The notes under the pieces: model-generated
The model's input: only the letters and a program-made list of their open reading frames with translations
The model's database searches: none
What the model was told of the DNA's origin: nothing
Shown here: positions 1-6,369 of the stretch, piece by piece
Numbering within the stretch: the stretch's first letter is position 1
Layout of the letters: every line of letters starts with the position of its first letter
Made by a program: the position numbers and the translations under genes
NCBI RefSeq assembly: GCF_036287215.1
Contig: NZ_CP142860.1
Span: forward strand, 620,001-684,000
Origin: Caproiciproducens sp. CPB-2
GTDB taxonomy: Bacteria; Bacillota; Clostridia; Oscillospirales; Acutalibacteraceae
Reading direction: 5' to 3'
Length of the DNA stretch: 64,000 nt

Positions 1-2
1 TT

Positions 3-317
3 GTGAAAATCTATACCGTGACGAACTCCGCCCCGCCCGGCGGGATGCCTGTGGAGGCGCTGGTACTGAAAGAAACGCTCCGCTACAAGGAACGAACTGT
101 CGGTAATCAACGTTACTATCAGGCGATGCAGGCTGGGGCGAAGGTTGATATGGTGCTCCGCTGCCTGCTCCGCCGTGATGTATCCGGGCAGGATATTGCA
201 ATCCCGAACGATGGGAAGCAGTACCGAATTACGCTTGTGCAGTACCCGGAGGATGCGGAACCGCCTGTGATGGACTTGACACTGGAAAGGGTGACACAGG
301 ATTATGAGCTCTCTTGA
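3..317 (+). CDS. Phage head-closure / head-tail connector-like protein
   Basis: 104 residues from a GTG start; the ribosome binding site lies outside the window, so the true start may be further upstream. The small mixed alpha/beta sequence contains a DGKQYRITLVQYPED stretch and ends in a TLERV strand, which fits the roughly 105-residue head-tail adaptor (stopper) proteins that seal filled siphophage heads. It overlaps the next phage gene (ATG at 304), the tight packing usual for a head-completion module. The family call rests on size and position more than on a diagnostic motif. Confidence 0.5.
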   Translation: MKIYTVTNSAPPGGMPVEALVLKETLRYKERTVGNQRYYQAMQAGAKVDMVLRCLLRRDVSGQDIAIPNDGKQYRITLVQYPEDAEPPVMDLTLERVTQDYELS

Positions 318-435
318 TGCTTTAAAAACCGCCTTGCTTTCTGTCACCGATAATGTCGGCCATTACACGTCCCATAAAAAAACAGATCGATATATCGTAT
401 GGGCCGAGGATGGCGGCTACGAAAATTGGTCATAA
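304..435 (+). pseudogene. Truncated phage minor capsid / tail-completion protein, N-terminal fragment
   Basis: Forty-three codons from ATG 304 to TAA 433-435. The opening (MSSLDALKTALL, then DRYIVWAEDG) looks like the start of phage tail-completion proteins of about 110-130 residues that follow the head-closure gene in clostridial siphophages. Homology appears to stop just after the WAEDGG segment. The same DNA then runs into a different frame that carries tail-fibre-like sequence. I read this as the left side of a deletion junction that removed the rest of this gene and the following tail genes. No comparison with an intact relative was possible. Confidence 0.5.
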
Positions 436-715
436 GGTACTAATTGGCTGCAGAGTAACTGTTCCGCAAACCGGTCTGGGTAGTGGTCAGGTGCAAATTC
501 AAGGATTTCCTTGGTCATCCGCAGAAAATGTCGGTGTGTTGATTCCAATAACAAATATAGAAACTACAACATGGGCGTTTGGGAGATTAATGATTGATGA
601 GAGCGGACTGTTCCTGTGTAAAGTGCAACCAGGATATGCTGCTTTTGATGCTGCAGCTGTTGCAAATGTAAATCCGGAAATAGGATTCCATTTTTCTTAT
701 CACTCATGGATTTGA
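353..715 (+). pseudogene. C-terminal remnant of a phage tail-fibre / receptor-binding protein
   Basis: An open frame of 120 codons whose first 25 or so overlap the capsid-protein fragment in another frame and are probably noise. From about base 430 it reads as a genuine beta-rich fibre tip, with glycine- and threonine-rich strands, an NIETTTWAFGRLMI segment and the ending IGFHFSYHSWI. Aromatic C-termini like this are common in phage fibre or distal-tail proteins just upstream of lysis genes. It has no credible ribosome binding site of its own. Best explained as the 3' end of a longer gene fused by deletion to the head module. Confidence 0.5.
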
Positions 716-732
716 TGGTTAGGAGGTCAAAC

Positions 733-1077
733 ATGTATTATGATTCATTAACAGAAAAAGGTGTATCTATTCTAAAAATCATTGATGATGTTAATAATAG
801 AAAATGGTACAGCAATAGCGCAGAAGGTAGAGTTGAACTACAAGCCGATGTGGATGAAGAAACCTATAATGCTATCATTGCCGTATGGGGAGATACACCG
901 ACAGTTGTTGAACCAGTTCCGCCGCCTGAACAGCCGACAGACACCGACATTCTCGGTCAGACGGTTGCCGATCTGACACTGCAAAACATGCAGCTCAATT
1001 CCGCAGTGGACACGCTGGGCGCCGCGCTCGCACAGACTCAGATTGACATAATGGCCCTGAAAGGAGGCGCATCCTGA
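733..1077 (+). CDS. Phage hypothetical protein upstream of the lysis module
   Basis: 114 residues. The start at 733 is chosen because AGGAGG (721-726) lies six bases upstream; an upstream in-frame ATG at 706 lacks such a site. The N-terminal part is a compact domain (SILKIIDDVNNRKWY). A proline-rich linker (EPVPPPEQPTDTD) follows, then a predicted coiled coil (LTLQNMQLNSAVDTLGAAL). Short proteins with a C-terminal heptad region are typical between the tail fibre and XkdX genes of Gram-positive phages. The stop overlaps the next ATG by one base. Function unknown. Confidence 0.6.
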   Translation: MYYDSLTEKGVSILKIIDDVNNRKWYSNSAEGRVELQADVDEETYNAIIAVWGDTPTVVEPVPPPEQPTDTDILGQTVADLTLQNMQLNSAVDTLGAALAQTQIDIMALKGGAS

Positions 1078-1217
1078 TGGCATTTTGGGCGTTGGCGTAT
1101 ACCCGTAAATGGGTAACGATCGATCAGCTCCGGCAGGCCGTGTTGACGGACAGCAATCCGTACGGCCAGATCACACCGGAGCAGTTTCAGACAATTACAG
1201 GGGAGGAATTCGCATGA
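1077..1217 (+). CDS. XkdX family phage protein
   Basis: Forty-six residues starting at the ATG that overlaps the previous stop (TGATG), preceded by AGGAGG at 1062-1067. The sequence has the XkdX layout: a short aromatic N-terminus, then a KWVTIDQLRQAV helix, and a C-terminal ITPEQFQTITG segment. XkdX-type proteins sit between tail-fibre and holin/lysin genes in Bacillus and Clostridium phages and PBSX-like elements; their role is unclear. The stop overlaps the start of the endolysin gene, so translation is probably coupled. Confidence 0.65.
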   Translation: MAFWALAYTRKWVTIDQLRQAVLTDSNPYGQITPEQFQTITGEEFA

Positions 1218-2059
1218 TAAAAGGTATCGATATCGCCCGTTATCAGGGAAATCCTGATTTTCGGCGCGTTAAGGCTGCCGGCATCCAGTATGCGATGCTT
1301 AAAGCAACCGAGGGAGTCAACTACATAGACCCTTGTTTCAAGGCCAATGCCGCGGCCGCGATTTCCGCAGGGTTGCCGATCGGCGTATACCATTTTCTTC
1401 GCGCGGGCAGCGTAGCTGATCAAGTGCGGGATTGTCTGGCGGCGATTAAGCCATATCGGATTACATGGCCGGTCGCCGTGGACGTGGAGGATGCCCCAGG
1501 AACCACGGAATTGTCCAAACTCGGACGGGACAAGCTGACTGACATGGCAATCGACTTCTGCCTGAAGATCAAGGCTGCCGGGTACCCGCCGATGATCTAC
1601 AGCAATTACAATTGGCTGTACGTTGCAAAATATCTTGACGTCGCCCGCATCAAGGCCGCAGGAATCCCAATCTGGATGGCGTGGTACAGCAAGGCAACGC
1701 CGGACAATACCGACCGGTCCGCGCTGTGCGACATGTGGCAGTATGCGAGTGACGGCAAGGCGGACGGCATCACCAGTGACGGCCTTGACATGAATGTGTC
1801 CTATCGGGATTTCGGAGTCGTGCCATACACCTGCGATACGTCCGGCGCGGTTGAGATAGCGAAAGGCAGTTGCTATACCGCCAAAACGACCGGTGAAATT
1901 GAGCTTGTGGCCGGAACTCCGGGGCGTGTACAGATCATCCGGTGCATCCAACAGGGCTATATCCTGTGGCATATCGTGCCAATCGGCGAGCCCGGGCAGG
2001 ATGTAGGAATATATCCGCAGGGGCGTTCGGAGAAAATATTTACAGCAAAAATCAAATAA
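1214..2059 (+). CDS. GH25 endolysin (N-acetylmuramidase)
   Basis: 281 residues from ATG 1214, with GGGAGG just upstream; longer in-frame starts overlap the XkdX gene and are unlikely. Residues 1-200 form a glycoside hydrolase family 25 barrel. The N-terminal GIDIARYQG carries Asp6, and PVAVDVEDA carries the catalytic Asp90/Glu92 pair; WMAWYSK and DMWQYAS are also typical. Residues from about 205 form a small C-terminal domain, probably for wall binding. The enzyme cuts MurNAc-GlcNAc bonds in peptidoglycan at lysis. It has no signal peptide, so release depends on the holin encoded next. Confidence 0.9.
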   Translation: MIKGIDIARYQGNPDFRRVKAAGIQYAMLKATEGVNYIDPCFKANAAAAISAGLPIGVYHFLRAGSVADQVRDCLAAIKPYRITWPVAVDVEDAPGTTELSKLGRDKLTDMAIDFCLKIKAAGYPPMIYSNYNWLYVAKYLDVARIKAAGIPIWMAWYSKATPDNTDRSALCDMWQYASDGKADGITSDGLDMNVSYRDFGVVPYTCDTSGAVEIAKGSCYTAKTTGEIELVAGTPGRVQIIRCIQQGYILWHIVPIGEPGQDVGIYPQGRSEKIFTAKIK

Positions 2060-2083
2060 ATAATATTTTGGAGGGTAAAATCT

Positions 2084-2548
2084 ATGGACAAAATAAAAGT
2101 AGCCATTATTGCGGTATTCACTGCATTGTCGGCATGGCTGGGGATTCTGGCCGTGCCGGTGCTCATGCTGGTGCTGCTCAATATAATCGATTACGGTACC
2201 GGCCTTGCCGCGGCGAAGTATCGGGACCAGAAGATCAGCAGCTATAAAGGCTTTCGCGGAATTGTAAAAAAAGTCTGCATGTGGTTGCTGGTCGGCATCG
2301 GCGCTATTATTGATATGCTGATTACATACGGCGCGGAGCAGGCGGGGATCGTGCTGCACATCGGCTATGCGGTCGCGTCCCTGGTCGCCGTGTGGCTGAT
2401 CTGTAACGAGATCATCAGCATATTGGAAAACATGGCGGACATTGGCGTCAGCTACCCGGCATTCCTGAAACGGATTGTGGACAAGGTACGCGATCAGGTT
2501 GAGAGCAAAGCGGCACAGGCGATGCCCGAGGACGAAAAAAGCGAATAG
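2084..2548 (+). CDS. Phage holin (toxin-secretion/lysis holin family)
   Basis: 154 residues, preceded by GGAGG. Three to four hydrophobic segments are visible: about residues 5-33, 63-78 and 88-108. The segment IIDYGTGLAAAKYRDQKISSYKGFRGIVKK is characteristic of the phage_holin_4 family, which includes TcdE and the UtxA group. The C-terminus is charged (KSAAQAMPEDEKSE-like). It permeabilises the membrane and lets the GH25 lysin reach the wall. A strong terminator follows directly, marking the end of the late phage operon. Confidence 0.85.
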   Translation: MDKIKVAIIAVFTALSAWLGILAVPVLMLVLLNIIDYGTGLAAAKYRDQKISSYKGFRGIVKKVCMWLLVGIGAIIDMLITYGAEQAGIVLHIGYAVASLVAVWLICNEIISILENMADIGVSYPAFLKRIVDKVRDQVESKAAQAMPEDEKSE

Positions 2549-2559
2549 ACACAATTTAT

Positions 2560-2599
2560 CCCGCTGCTGGCCGGTTGGCTGGCAGCGGGATTTTTTTTT
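2560..2599 (+). terminator. Terminator of the phage lysis operon
   Basis: Inverted repeat CCCGCTGC (2560-2567) and GCAGCGGG (2582-2589), followed by nine T residues. It lies 12 bases after the holin stop. Confidence 0.9.
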
Positions 2600-2600
2600 G

Positions 2601-2626
2601 ATAGTTTCCCTGTATAAGGAAACTAT
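2601..2626. repeat. Perfect 9-bp inverted repeat upstream of the cargo cassette
   Basis: ATAGTTTCC (2601-2609) and GGAAACTAT (2618-2626) are exact complements around an 8-base spacer. It lies between the lysis terminator and the AT-rich cassette. It has no T-run, so it looks more like an operator or mRNA hairpin than a terminator. Confidence 0.5.
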
Positions 2627-2665
2627 TGTAGGATAAGTAGGGTTATGTGGTAGCCCTAGTATTAC

Positions 2666-2803
2666 ATGGATATTAAAGTGAAGAACTATAAATCGTATAG
2701 AGTTAATGAAATCTGGGAAGAATTAAAATTAATTATAATAAAAATATGGAAAATATTAACTATACGTGATATAATTGCGTCAGATAAAGAAGAAAAAAGA
2801 TAA
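2666..2803 (+). CDS. Possible small membrane-associated protein at the head of the cargo cassette
   Basis: A 45-codon frame with no recognised family. It has a basic N-terminus, an amphipathic or membrane-like helix (LKLIIIKIWKILTI) and a highly charged tail (SDKEEKR). No convincing ribosome binding site precedes ATG 2666. Its stop codon overlaps the AAAAGG site of the next gene, the arrangement expected for an operon member. Base composition is strongly AT-rich, like the three genes that follow. It may be a leader peptide, a small inner-membrane component or a chance frame. Confidence 0.35.
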   Translation: MDIKVKNYKSYRVNEIWEELKLIIIKIWKILTIRDIIASDKEEKR

Positions 2804-2817
2804 AAGGATTGATTAAA

Positions 2818-3234
2818 TTGGCAAAACTTTCTTTTTTTATTTACAGTGAGGCAATTCAGAGTGTACCTCCTATGCAACCACCAAAGCCTGTTATCACAGG
2901 TCCTTTAATGGTACTTACACCGATAAGAATACCTGGAAACTATTCTTTTGCTATTTCTTTTGGAATTCTCGGCTTTAATATAACCCAAAGCAACAAACTA
3001 CAAATTGTTTTTAGTGACCCGAACGGAGTTTCAATACAAGATACCGGGGTAGTAGAGCTTCCAGCCGATCAAGGACAAGGTAATTTACCACCGGAGTATC
3101 AAGGCTTAGTGTTGAATATGGACTATAGGAATGTTTTATTTAGGAATGAAGGCGATTACAAGACAACCGTATTTCTAAACGGCGAAGATATAGGTGGTTC
3201 TGTAATACCAGTGATAGCGAGTGAGAAACAATGA
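2818..3234 (+). CDS. Cargo cassette gene A: DUF6941-like hypothetical protein
   Basis: 138 residues from TTG 2818, with AAAGG about ten bases upstream; an in-frame TTG at 2809 is the alternative. It is predicted to be a single beta-rich domain with no signal peptide or membrane segment. The middle (IPGNYSFAISFGILGFN, then KLQIVFSDPNG) and the end (DYKTTVFLNGE) recall the DUF6941 group of beta-sandwich proteins of unknown function. That likeness is from memory and unverified. The stop overlaps the next start (ATGA), so the two genes are probably co-translated. Confidence 0.6.
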   Translation: MAKLSFFIYSEAIQSVPPMQPPKPVITGPLMVLTPIRIPGNYSFAISFGILGFNITQSNKLQIVFSDPNGVSIQDTGVVELPADQGQGNLPPEYQGLVLNMDYRNVLFRNEGDYKTTVFLNGEDIGGSVIPVIASEKQ

Positions 3235-3824
3235 CATCGGCGATTAATACATACACTAAAAGAAATGATTTGGGGACAAGTCTATTATTACCTGTTGCCG
3301 TAATTGGCATTTCGATAGCTGGAATGCTTGGCCCAAAAGTTTATTCAAATAATGCTCTATCAAAAACTTACCTTCCAAATGCAGTTCATCAGGAATTTGG
3401 AAATTCTACGGGGATAAAAAACATTAACCTCGAATATAATAGTATCGCCGTTTGTTCATGCAGCAATGAGGTGACTACTATGGGTGATGAAAAAATGAGT
3501 GAAAATTTAAAGAGACTAGATGCTTTTTCAAAATTTGAAACCAATTGGAATGGACACGGAGCCGCGCCCATTCCAATGAATGTTATTGCAAAAATGAAGG
3601 GGCTGGTTTTGACTTTAGCACACCAGCCAGACATTTTCCCAACCGCTTGTGATAGTATACAGTTTGAATATGAAAAGGATGACGGTTCATATTTAGAGTT
3701 CGAATTATTCGAAGACAAACTACAAGTTTTTTCAATGGACTCAAAAGGCACCGAAAATACCTCTTATGTGAATTTTGATGCACAAGAAATTAACAAGGTG
3801 GTTAATAATTTTTATGGATGTTAA
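3231..3824 (+). CDS. Cargo cassette gene B: membrane-anchored hypothetical protein
   Basis: 197 residues. A hydrophobic stretch at about residues 16-34 (GTSLLLPVAVIGISIAGML) looks like one membrane anchor or uncleaved signal. A linker with CSCS follows. The C-terminal 110 residues form an acidic soluble domain with the segments RLDAFSKFETNWNGHGAAPIP and DSIQFEYEKDDGSYLEFELFEDKLQVF. The FxxNWNGxGAxP pattern recurs in uncharacterised proteins, but I cannot assign a function. ATGA overlap upstream and an 11-base overlap downstream tie it to its neighbours. Confidence 0.65.
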   Translation: MTSAINTYTKRNDLGTSLLLPVAVIGISIAGMLGPKVYSNNALSKTYLPNAVHQEFGNSTGIKNINLEYNSIAVCSCSNEVTTMGDEKMSENLKRLDAFSKFETNWNGHGAAPIPMNVIAKMKGLVLTLAHQPDIFPTACDSIQFEYEKDDGSYLEFELFEDKLQVFSMDSKGTENTSYVNFDAQEINKVVNNFYGC

Positions 3825-4188
3825 TTTTGAGGATGAGGGAGAACAAATATATCGAGCAATTCTTCCGGCGGATTGTTATTGGAAACCAGATGGCACTCTG
3901 TCGAGCGCTGCTTTTAAAGATAAGAAGGGACTCTCAGTCGATAGGGCTAATGGAAGAAGTCAATCAGAGTGCATTTCTTTTATGAAATCACATCTTAGTG
4001 GAAGTATTGCTTTTGTTACCGTAAAAATGTGTCATAATGTAAATGCGTTATTAAAATACCTCCCTCTTCCTGATGATGAGTTTCATTCTGAAATACATAA
4101 CAGCGAAAGTATTGCATTGCTGTCCAAAAGACAGGCAAAATACTTAGCGCATATCGCTACAGTAGTTAGCAGAGAAGAGGGCATATAA
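3814..4188 (+). CDS. Cargo cassette gene C: hypothetical soluble protein
   Basis: 124 residues from ATG 3814. AAGGTGG at 3795-3801 is the likely binding site; a longer form from 3775 lies wholly inside the preceding gene. No membrane segment. Likely conserved points are the KDKKGLSVDRANGRS segment and the FHSEIHNSE segment. The SVDR and HxEIH clusters put His, Asp and Arg together as in an enzyme or nucleotide-binding site. I have the impression of a widespread small family near immunity genes but cannot name it. It ends the cassette and is convergent with the next gene. Confidence 0.6.
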   Translation: MDVNFEDEGEQIYRAILPADCYWKPDGTLSSAAFKDKKGLSVDRANGRSQSECISFMKSHLSGSIAFVTVKMCHNVNALLKYLPLPDDEFHSEIHNSESIALLSKRQAKYLAHIATVVSREEGI

Positions 4189-4191
4189 GGG

Positions 4192-4434
4192 TCACGCGCT
4201 GGCGAAGTCGTGGATACTGACAGTGGCATAACAAAATATATTAACGAGCCCACCGGTTAATCCGGTGGGATTTTTCACGTTATATCCAGGCATTTCAACA
4301 GCATACAATTTCCCGTCCGCTCCCCGGTACAGTGCATATGCATCCGCGCCGCCTATTTCCGTATATGGCCCAGGTATTTCCGCTTCCGACTGCACGAGAT
4401 TAGCATAACCCACTGGATCGACATAGATTTTCAT
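4192..4434 (-). CDS. Small hypothetical protein at the prophage end
   Basis: Eighty residues from the ATG at 4434; a strong GGAGGGG site lies just upstream on the minus strand. The sequence is acidic to neutral with a YTEIGGADAYALYRGADGKLYAVEMPGY core, suggesting one small beta-rich fold. No recognised family. It points against the rest of the phage genes, and its stop sits three bases from that of cassette gene C. Opposite-strand genes next to an attachment site are often lysogeny-expressed cargo. Confidence 0.6.
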   Translation of the reverse strand: MKIYVDPVGYANLVQSEAEIPGPYTEIGGADAYALYRGADGKLYAVEMPGYNVKNPTGLTGGLVNIFCYATVSIHDFASA

Positions 4435-4500
4435 AACTTCCCCTCCTAAAGATATTATGGGGGAATCAAAGGGAAATTTCAATGAAAATGTATCCTGAAT

Positions 4501-4520
4501 ACGTAGTAAACACGTAGTAA
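4501..4520 (+). repeat. Direct repeats, possible integrase arm sites
   Basis: ACGTAGTAA occurs at 4501-4509 and 4512-4520, with a third partial copy (CGTAG) just after. Short tandem repeats 110-170 bases inside an attachment core are where tyrosine integrases bind with their arm domain. The integrase gene would be at the other prophage end, outside the window. Confidence 0.35.
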
Positions 4521-4628
4521 CCGTAGCGAAATCAAGTAAAATGTCGAGAAACAAAATATTGAAAAATGGCTGTCTAATGCGGTTTTTGAAACCAAATAAA
4601 ACACGGTAAAACGAAAATTAGTCATTCT

Positions 4629-4678
4629 TTTGACTTTTAATCAAGGTGTCCGGGGTTCGAATCCCCGATGGTTCACCA
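4629..4678 (+). pseudogene. 3' half of tRNA-Lys(TTT): prophage attachment site
   Basis: The sequence folds as the 3' half of a tRNA. The anticodon stem is TTTGA/TCAAG with loop CTTTTAA (anticodon TTT at 4636-4638), then a five-base variable loop. The T arm is CGGGG-TTCGAAT-CCCCG, and the 3' acceptor strand ATGGTTC is followed by ACCA (4675-4678). No D arm or 5' acceptor strand precedes it. This is the normal right-hand attachment scar of an element integrated into a tRNA gene; the intact tRNA should lie at the left prophage end. Confidence 0.85.
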
Positions 4679-4860
4679 AAATAAAGAAGCACCCGCAGGG
4701 GTGCTTCTTTATTTTGCCATTGGGGGTGAGAACCCCGCGGTGCAGGTGGGGAGAAAAAGGAAAGTTCCGACTGCTTATAGCTGCTTAAGGGACTCGCGGA
4801 ACGCGGGTGGAGTGTGCCAACACCCGAATCCCCGATGGTTCACCAAAAAAACCGTATCAG
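4658..4860 (+). repeat. tRNA-end/hairpin repeat element, copies A1 and A2
   Basis: A 24-base stretch containing the tRNA 3' end is present identically at 4658-4681 and 4825-4848. Between them lie the terminator hairpin, the sequence GCCATTGGGGGTGAGAA (4716-4732), and the box CGCGGAACGCGGGT (4795-4808). The same boxes in the same relative arrangement recur at 13987-14090. The second copy has no anticodon or T arm and is followed by a weak hairpin ending in TTTTTT (to about 4896). This looks like a head-to-tail partial duplication of a dispersed repeat derived from a tRNA-Lys 3' region. Confidence 0.7.
4678..4715 (+). terminator. tRNA-Lys terminator
   Basis: A perfect 17-bp inverted repeat (4678-4694 with 4699-4715) around GCAG, ending in TTTATTTT. 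It directly follows the tRNA CCA end and presumably served the original tRNA gene. Confidence 0.85.
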
Positions 4861-5104
4861 ATAGCCATCTTTTTGACTATTGGGGCGGCTTTTTTACTTG
4901 CTTTAATTCTTTTCAAGTGATTGAAAGCGGCTAAAACCCACTTCTACGTCGTAAAAGTGTCGTGCTGAAAAATCAGGGGAAATATAGTATTGGTACAATA
5001 ACCATGATATAATTAAAAAGATTCAGAGAAGCAATTCATCTCATTCGCCTGCAGCGCGCGGGCCTGAACACGTTCAACTTTTATTAGACTTGGAAGGTGT
5101 AAGA

Positions 5105-6046
5105 ATGGATTCTATGATAAACGAGAAAATACAGTTGGCTCAGCAAGGGATTGCGCGACTGCATAAGATTGACGCCATGCTGCAGGACCTGCGAAATGAA
5201 CAGTCCCAATTAAGCCGCAAAGTTGCCGAGCTCAAGACTGCTTTAGAAAAAGAAAACTACGATGTCGTTAAGCTGGGCGACAGAAGTATTGCCGCTGTCT
5301 TTTATTCCCTGTTCGGGAAGCTGGAAGAACATCTTGAAAAAGAACAGGCGGAAGCTCTTGCCGCGAAGCTCAAATACGATCAGGCCATCAGAGATTTAGA
5401 AAATATAAAATATCAGATTTCAAAACTTTCCATGGAACGGCTGAACTATGTGGATTGTCAGCACGATTTCGACATTCTCTATGCCGATAAAAAGGAACAG
5501 ATCATGAAAGACGGCGGTAAATCCGCTCAAAGGATTCTGGAACTGTCAACCCAAATAAGCAGTGGAAAAATAAATCTGAAAGAAATCAAGGAAGCAATAT
5601 CCGCCGGGAAGGAAGCGCTGGCCAGTCTGGATCGGATTCAAAGCAGTCTTGGCCATGCCGAAGGCTGGGGAACCTGGGACCTTCTTGGCGGCGGGCTGAT
5701 CTCCGACCTTGCAAAGCATTCCCATATTGACGACGCAAAAGAGGAAACCGAAAACGCGCAGCGGCTGTTACGGCAATTTCACGCCGAGTTAGCCGACGTT
5801 CAAATCCATTCCGACATTCATATTGAAACGGGCGGATTTGCAAAATTCGCAGATTTTTTCTTTGACGGATTGATTTCCGATTGGTTTATGCAATCAAAAA
5901 TCAACCAGTCGCAGGAAAGCGTTTTCCATGTACAGAGCCAGGTCCATGACACCGTACATCGGCTTGAATCAATGGAATCCCGGGCAAACATCGACATTGA
6001 AAAAATGGAAGCGGAAATGGAAAGTCTGATTATCGCCGCACAATGA
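5105..6046 (+). CDS. Coiled-coil hypothetical protein
   Basis: 313 residues from ATG 5105, with GGAAGG seven bases upstream. Residues 1-190 and 245-313 are almost all long charged heptad helices. Between them is a short glycine-rich break (GHAEGWGTWDLLGGGLISDL) and a repeat of the same idea (KFADFFFDGLISDWF). There is no signal peptide or clear membrane span; the two LISD motifs could be short amphipathic membrane-touching elements. I know related Firmicutes proteins only as hypothetical. It is the first complete chromosomal gene after the attachment site. A TATAAT-like sequence at 5008-5013 may be its -10. Confidence 0.75.
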   Translation: MDSMINEKIQLAQQGIARLHKIDAMLQDLRNEQSQLSRKVAELKTALEKENYDVVKLGDRSIAAVFYSLFGKLEEHLEKEQAEALAAKLKYDQAIRDLENIKYQISKLSMERLNYVDCQHDFDILYADKKEQIMKDGGKSAQRILELSTQISSGKINLKEIKEAISAGKEALASLDRIQSSLGHAEGWGTWDLLGGGLISDLAKHSHIDDAKEETENAQRLLRQFHAELADVQIHSDIHIETGGFAKFADFFFDGLISDWFMQSKINQSQESVFHVQSQVHDTVHRLESMESRANIDIEKMEAEMESLIIAAQ

Positions 6047-6078
6047 GAATCCTTTTGTCTGGAGGGCCGTAAGCGACG

Positions 6079-6369
6079 ATGGAAAACGGAAAAGCGGACC
6101 AATATTACACATACATGCTGCTCTGTTCGGATGGTACGATCTACAGCGGCTATACGACCGACCCGTATCGGCGCGCCGCCGTACATAACCGTGGAAAAGG
6201 CGCAAGATATACCCGCTCCCGCCTGCCGGTTACGCTGGTTTATCAGGAAAGCTTTGCGACAAAAAGCGAAGCTCTCAGGCGGGAAGCCGCGCTCAAAAAG
6301 CTGAGTCATGCCGGGAAGATCGTGCTGATTGCGGGTGCCGGTTTGAGTCCATCCGCCGGCGCCGTCTGA
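6079..6369 (+). CDS. GIY-YIG domain protein, UPF0213/YhbQ-YazA family
   Basis: Ninety-six residues, a single GIY-YIG nuclease fold. The signature is present as YTYMLLCSDGTIYSGYT, with the conserved Arg in DPYRRAAVHN and the catalytic-type Glu region in FATKSEALRREAALK. It matches the small stand-alone UPF0213 family, whose E. coli member YhbQ is thought to act on DNA. Usual length is 80-100 residues. The last 64 bases overlap the 3' end of the convergent hydrolase gene, so the final glycine/proline-rich residues may be poorly constrained. Confidence 0.85.
   Translation: MENGKADQYYTYMLLCSDGTIYSGYTTDPYRRAAVHNRGKGARYTRSRLPVTLVYQESFATKSEALRREAALKKLSHAGKIVLIAGAGLSPSAGAV

Noticed and set aside
1187..2554. 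455-codon minus-strand frame opposite the endolysin and holin
   Set aside because: Low-quality composition rich in His, Arg and Cys; it mirrors two well-supported phage genes on the other strand.
4668..4934. Open frame of 88 codons across the tRNA-end repeat
   Set aside because: It is a translation of the repeat, hairpin and duplicated tRNA end, with no binding site. A similar artefact appears at copy B (13893-14117).
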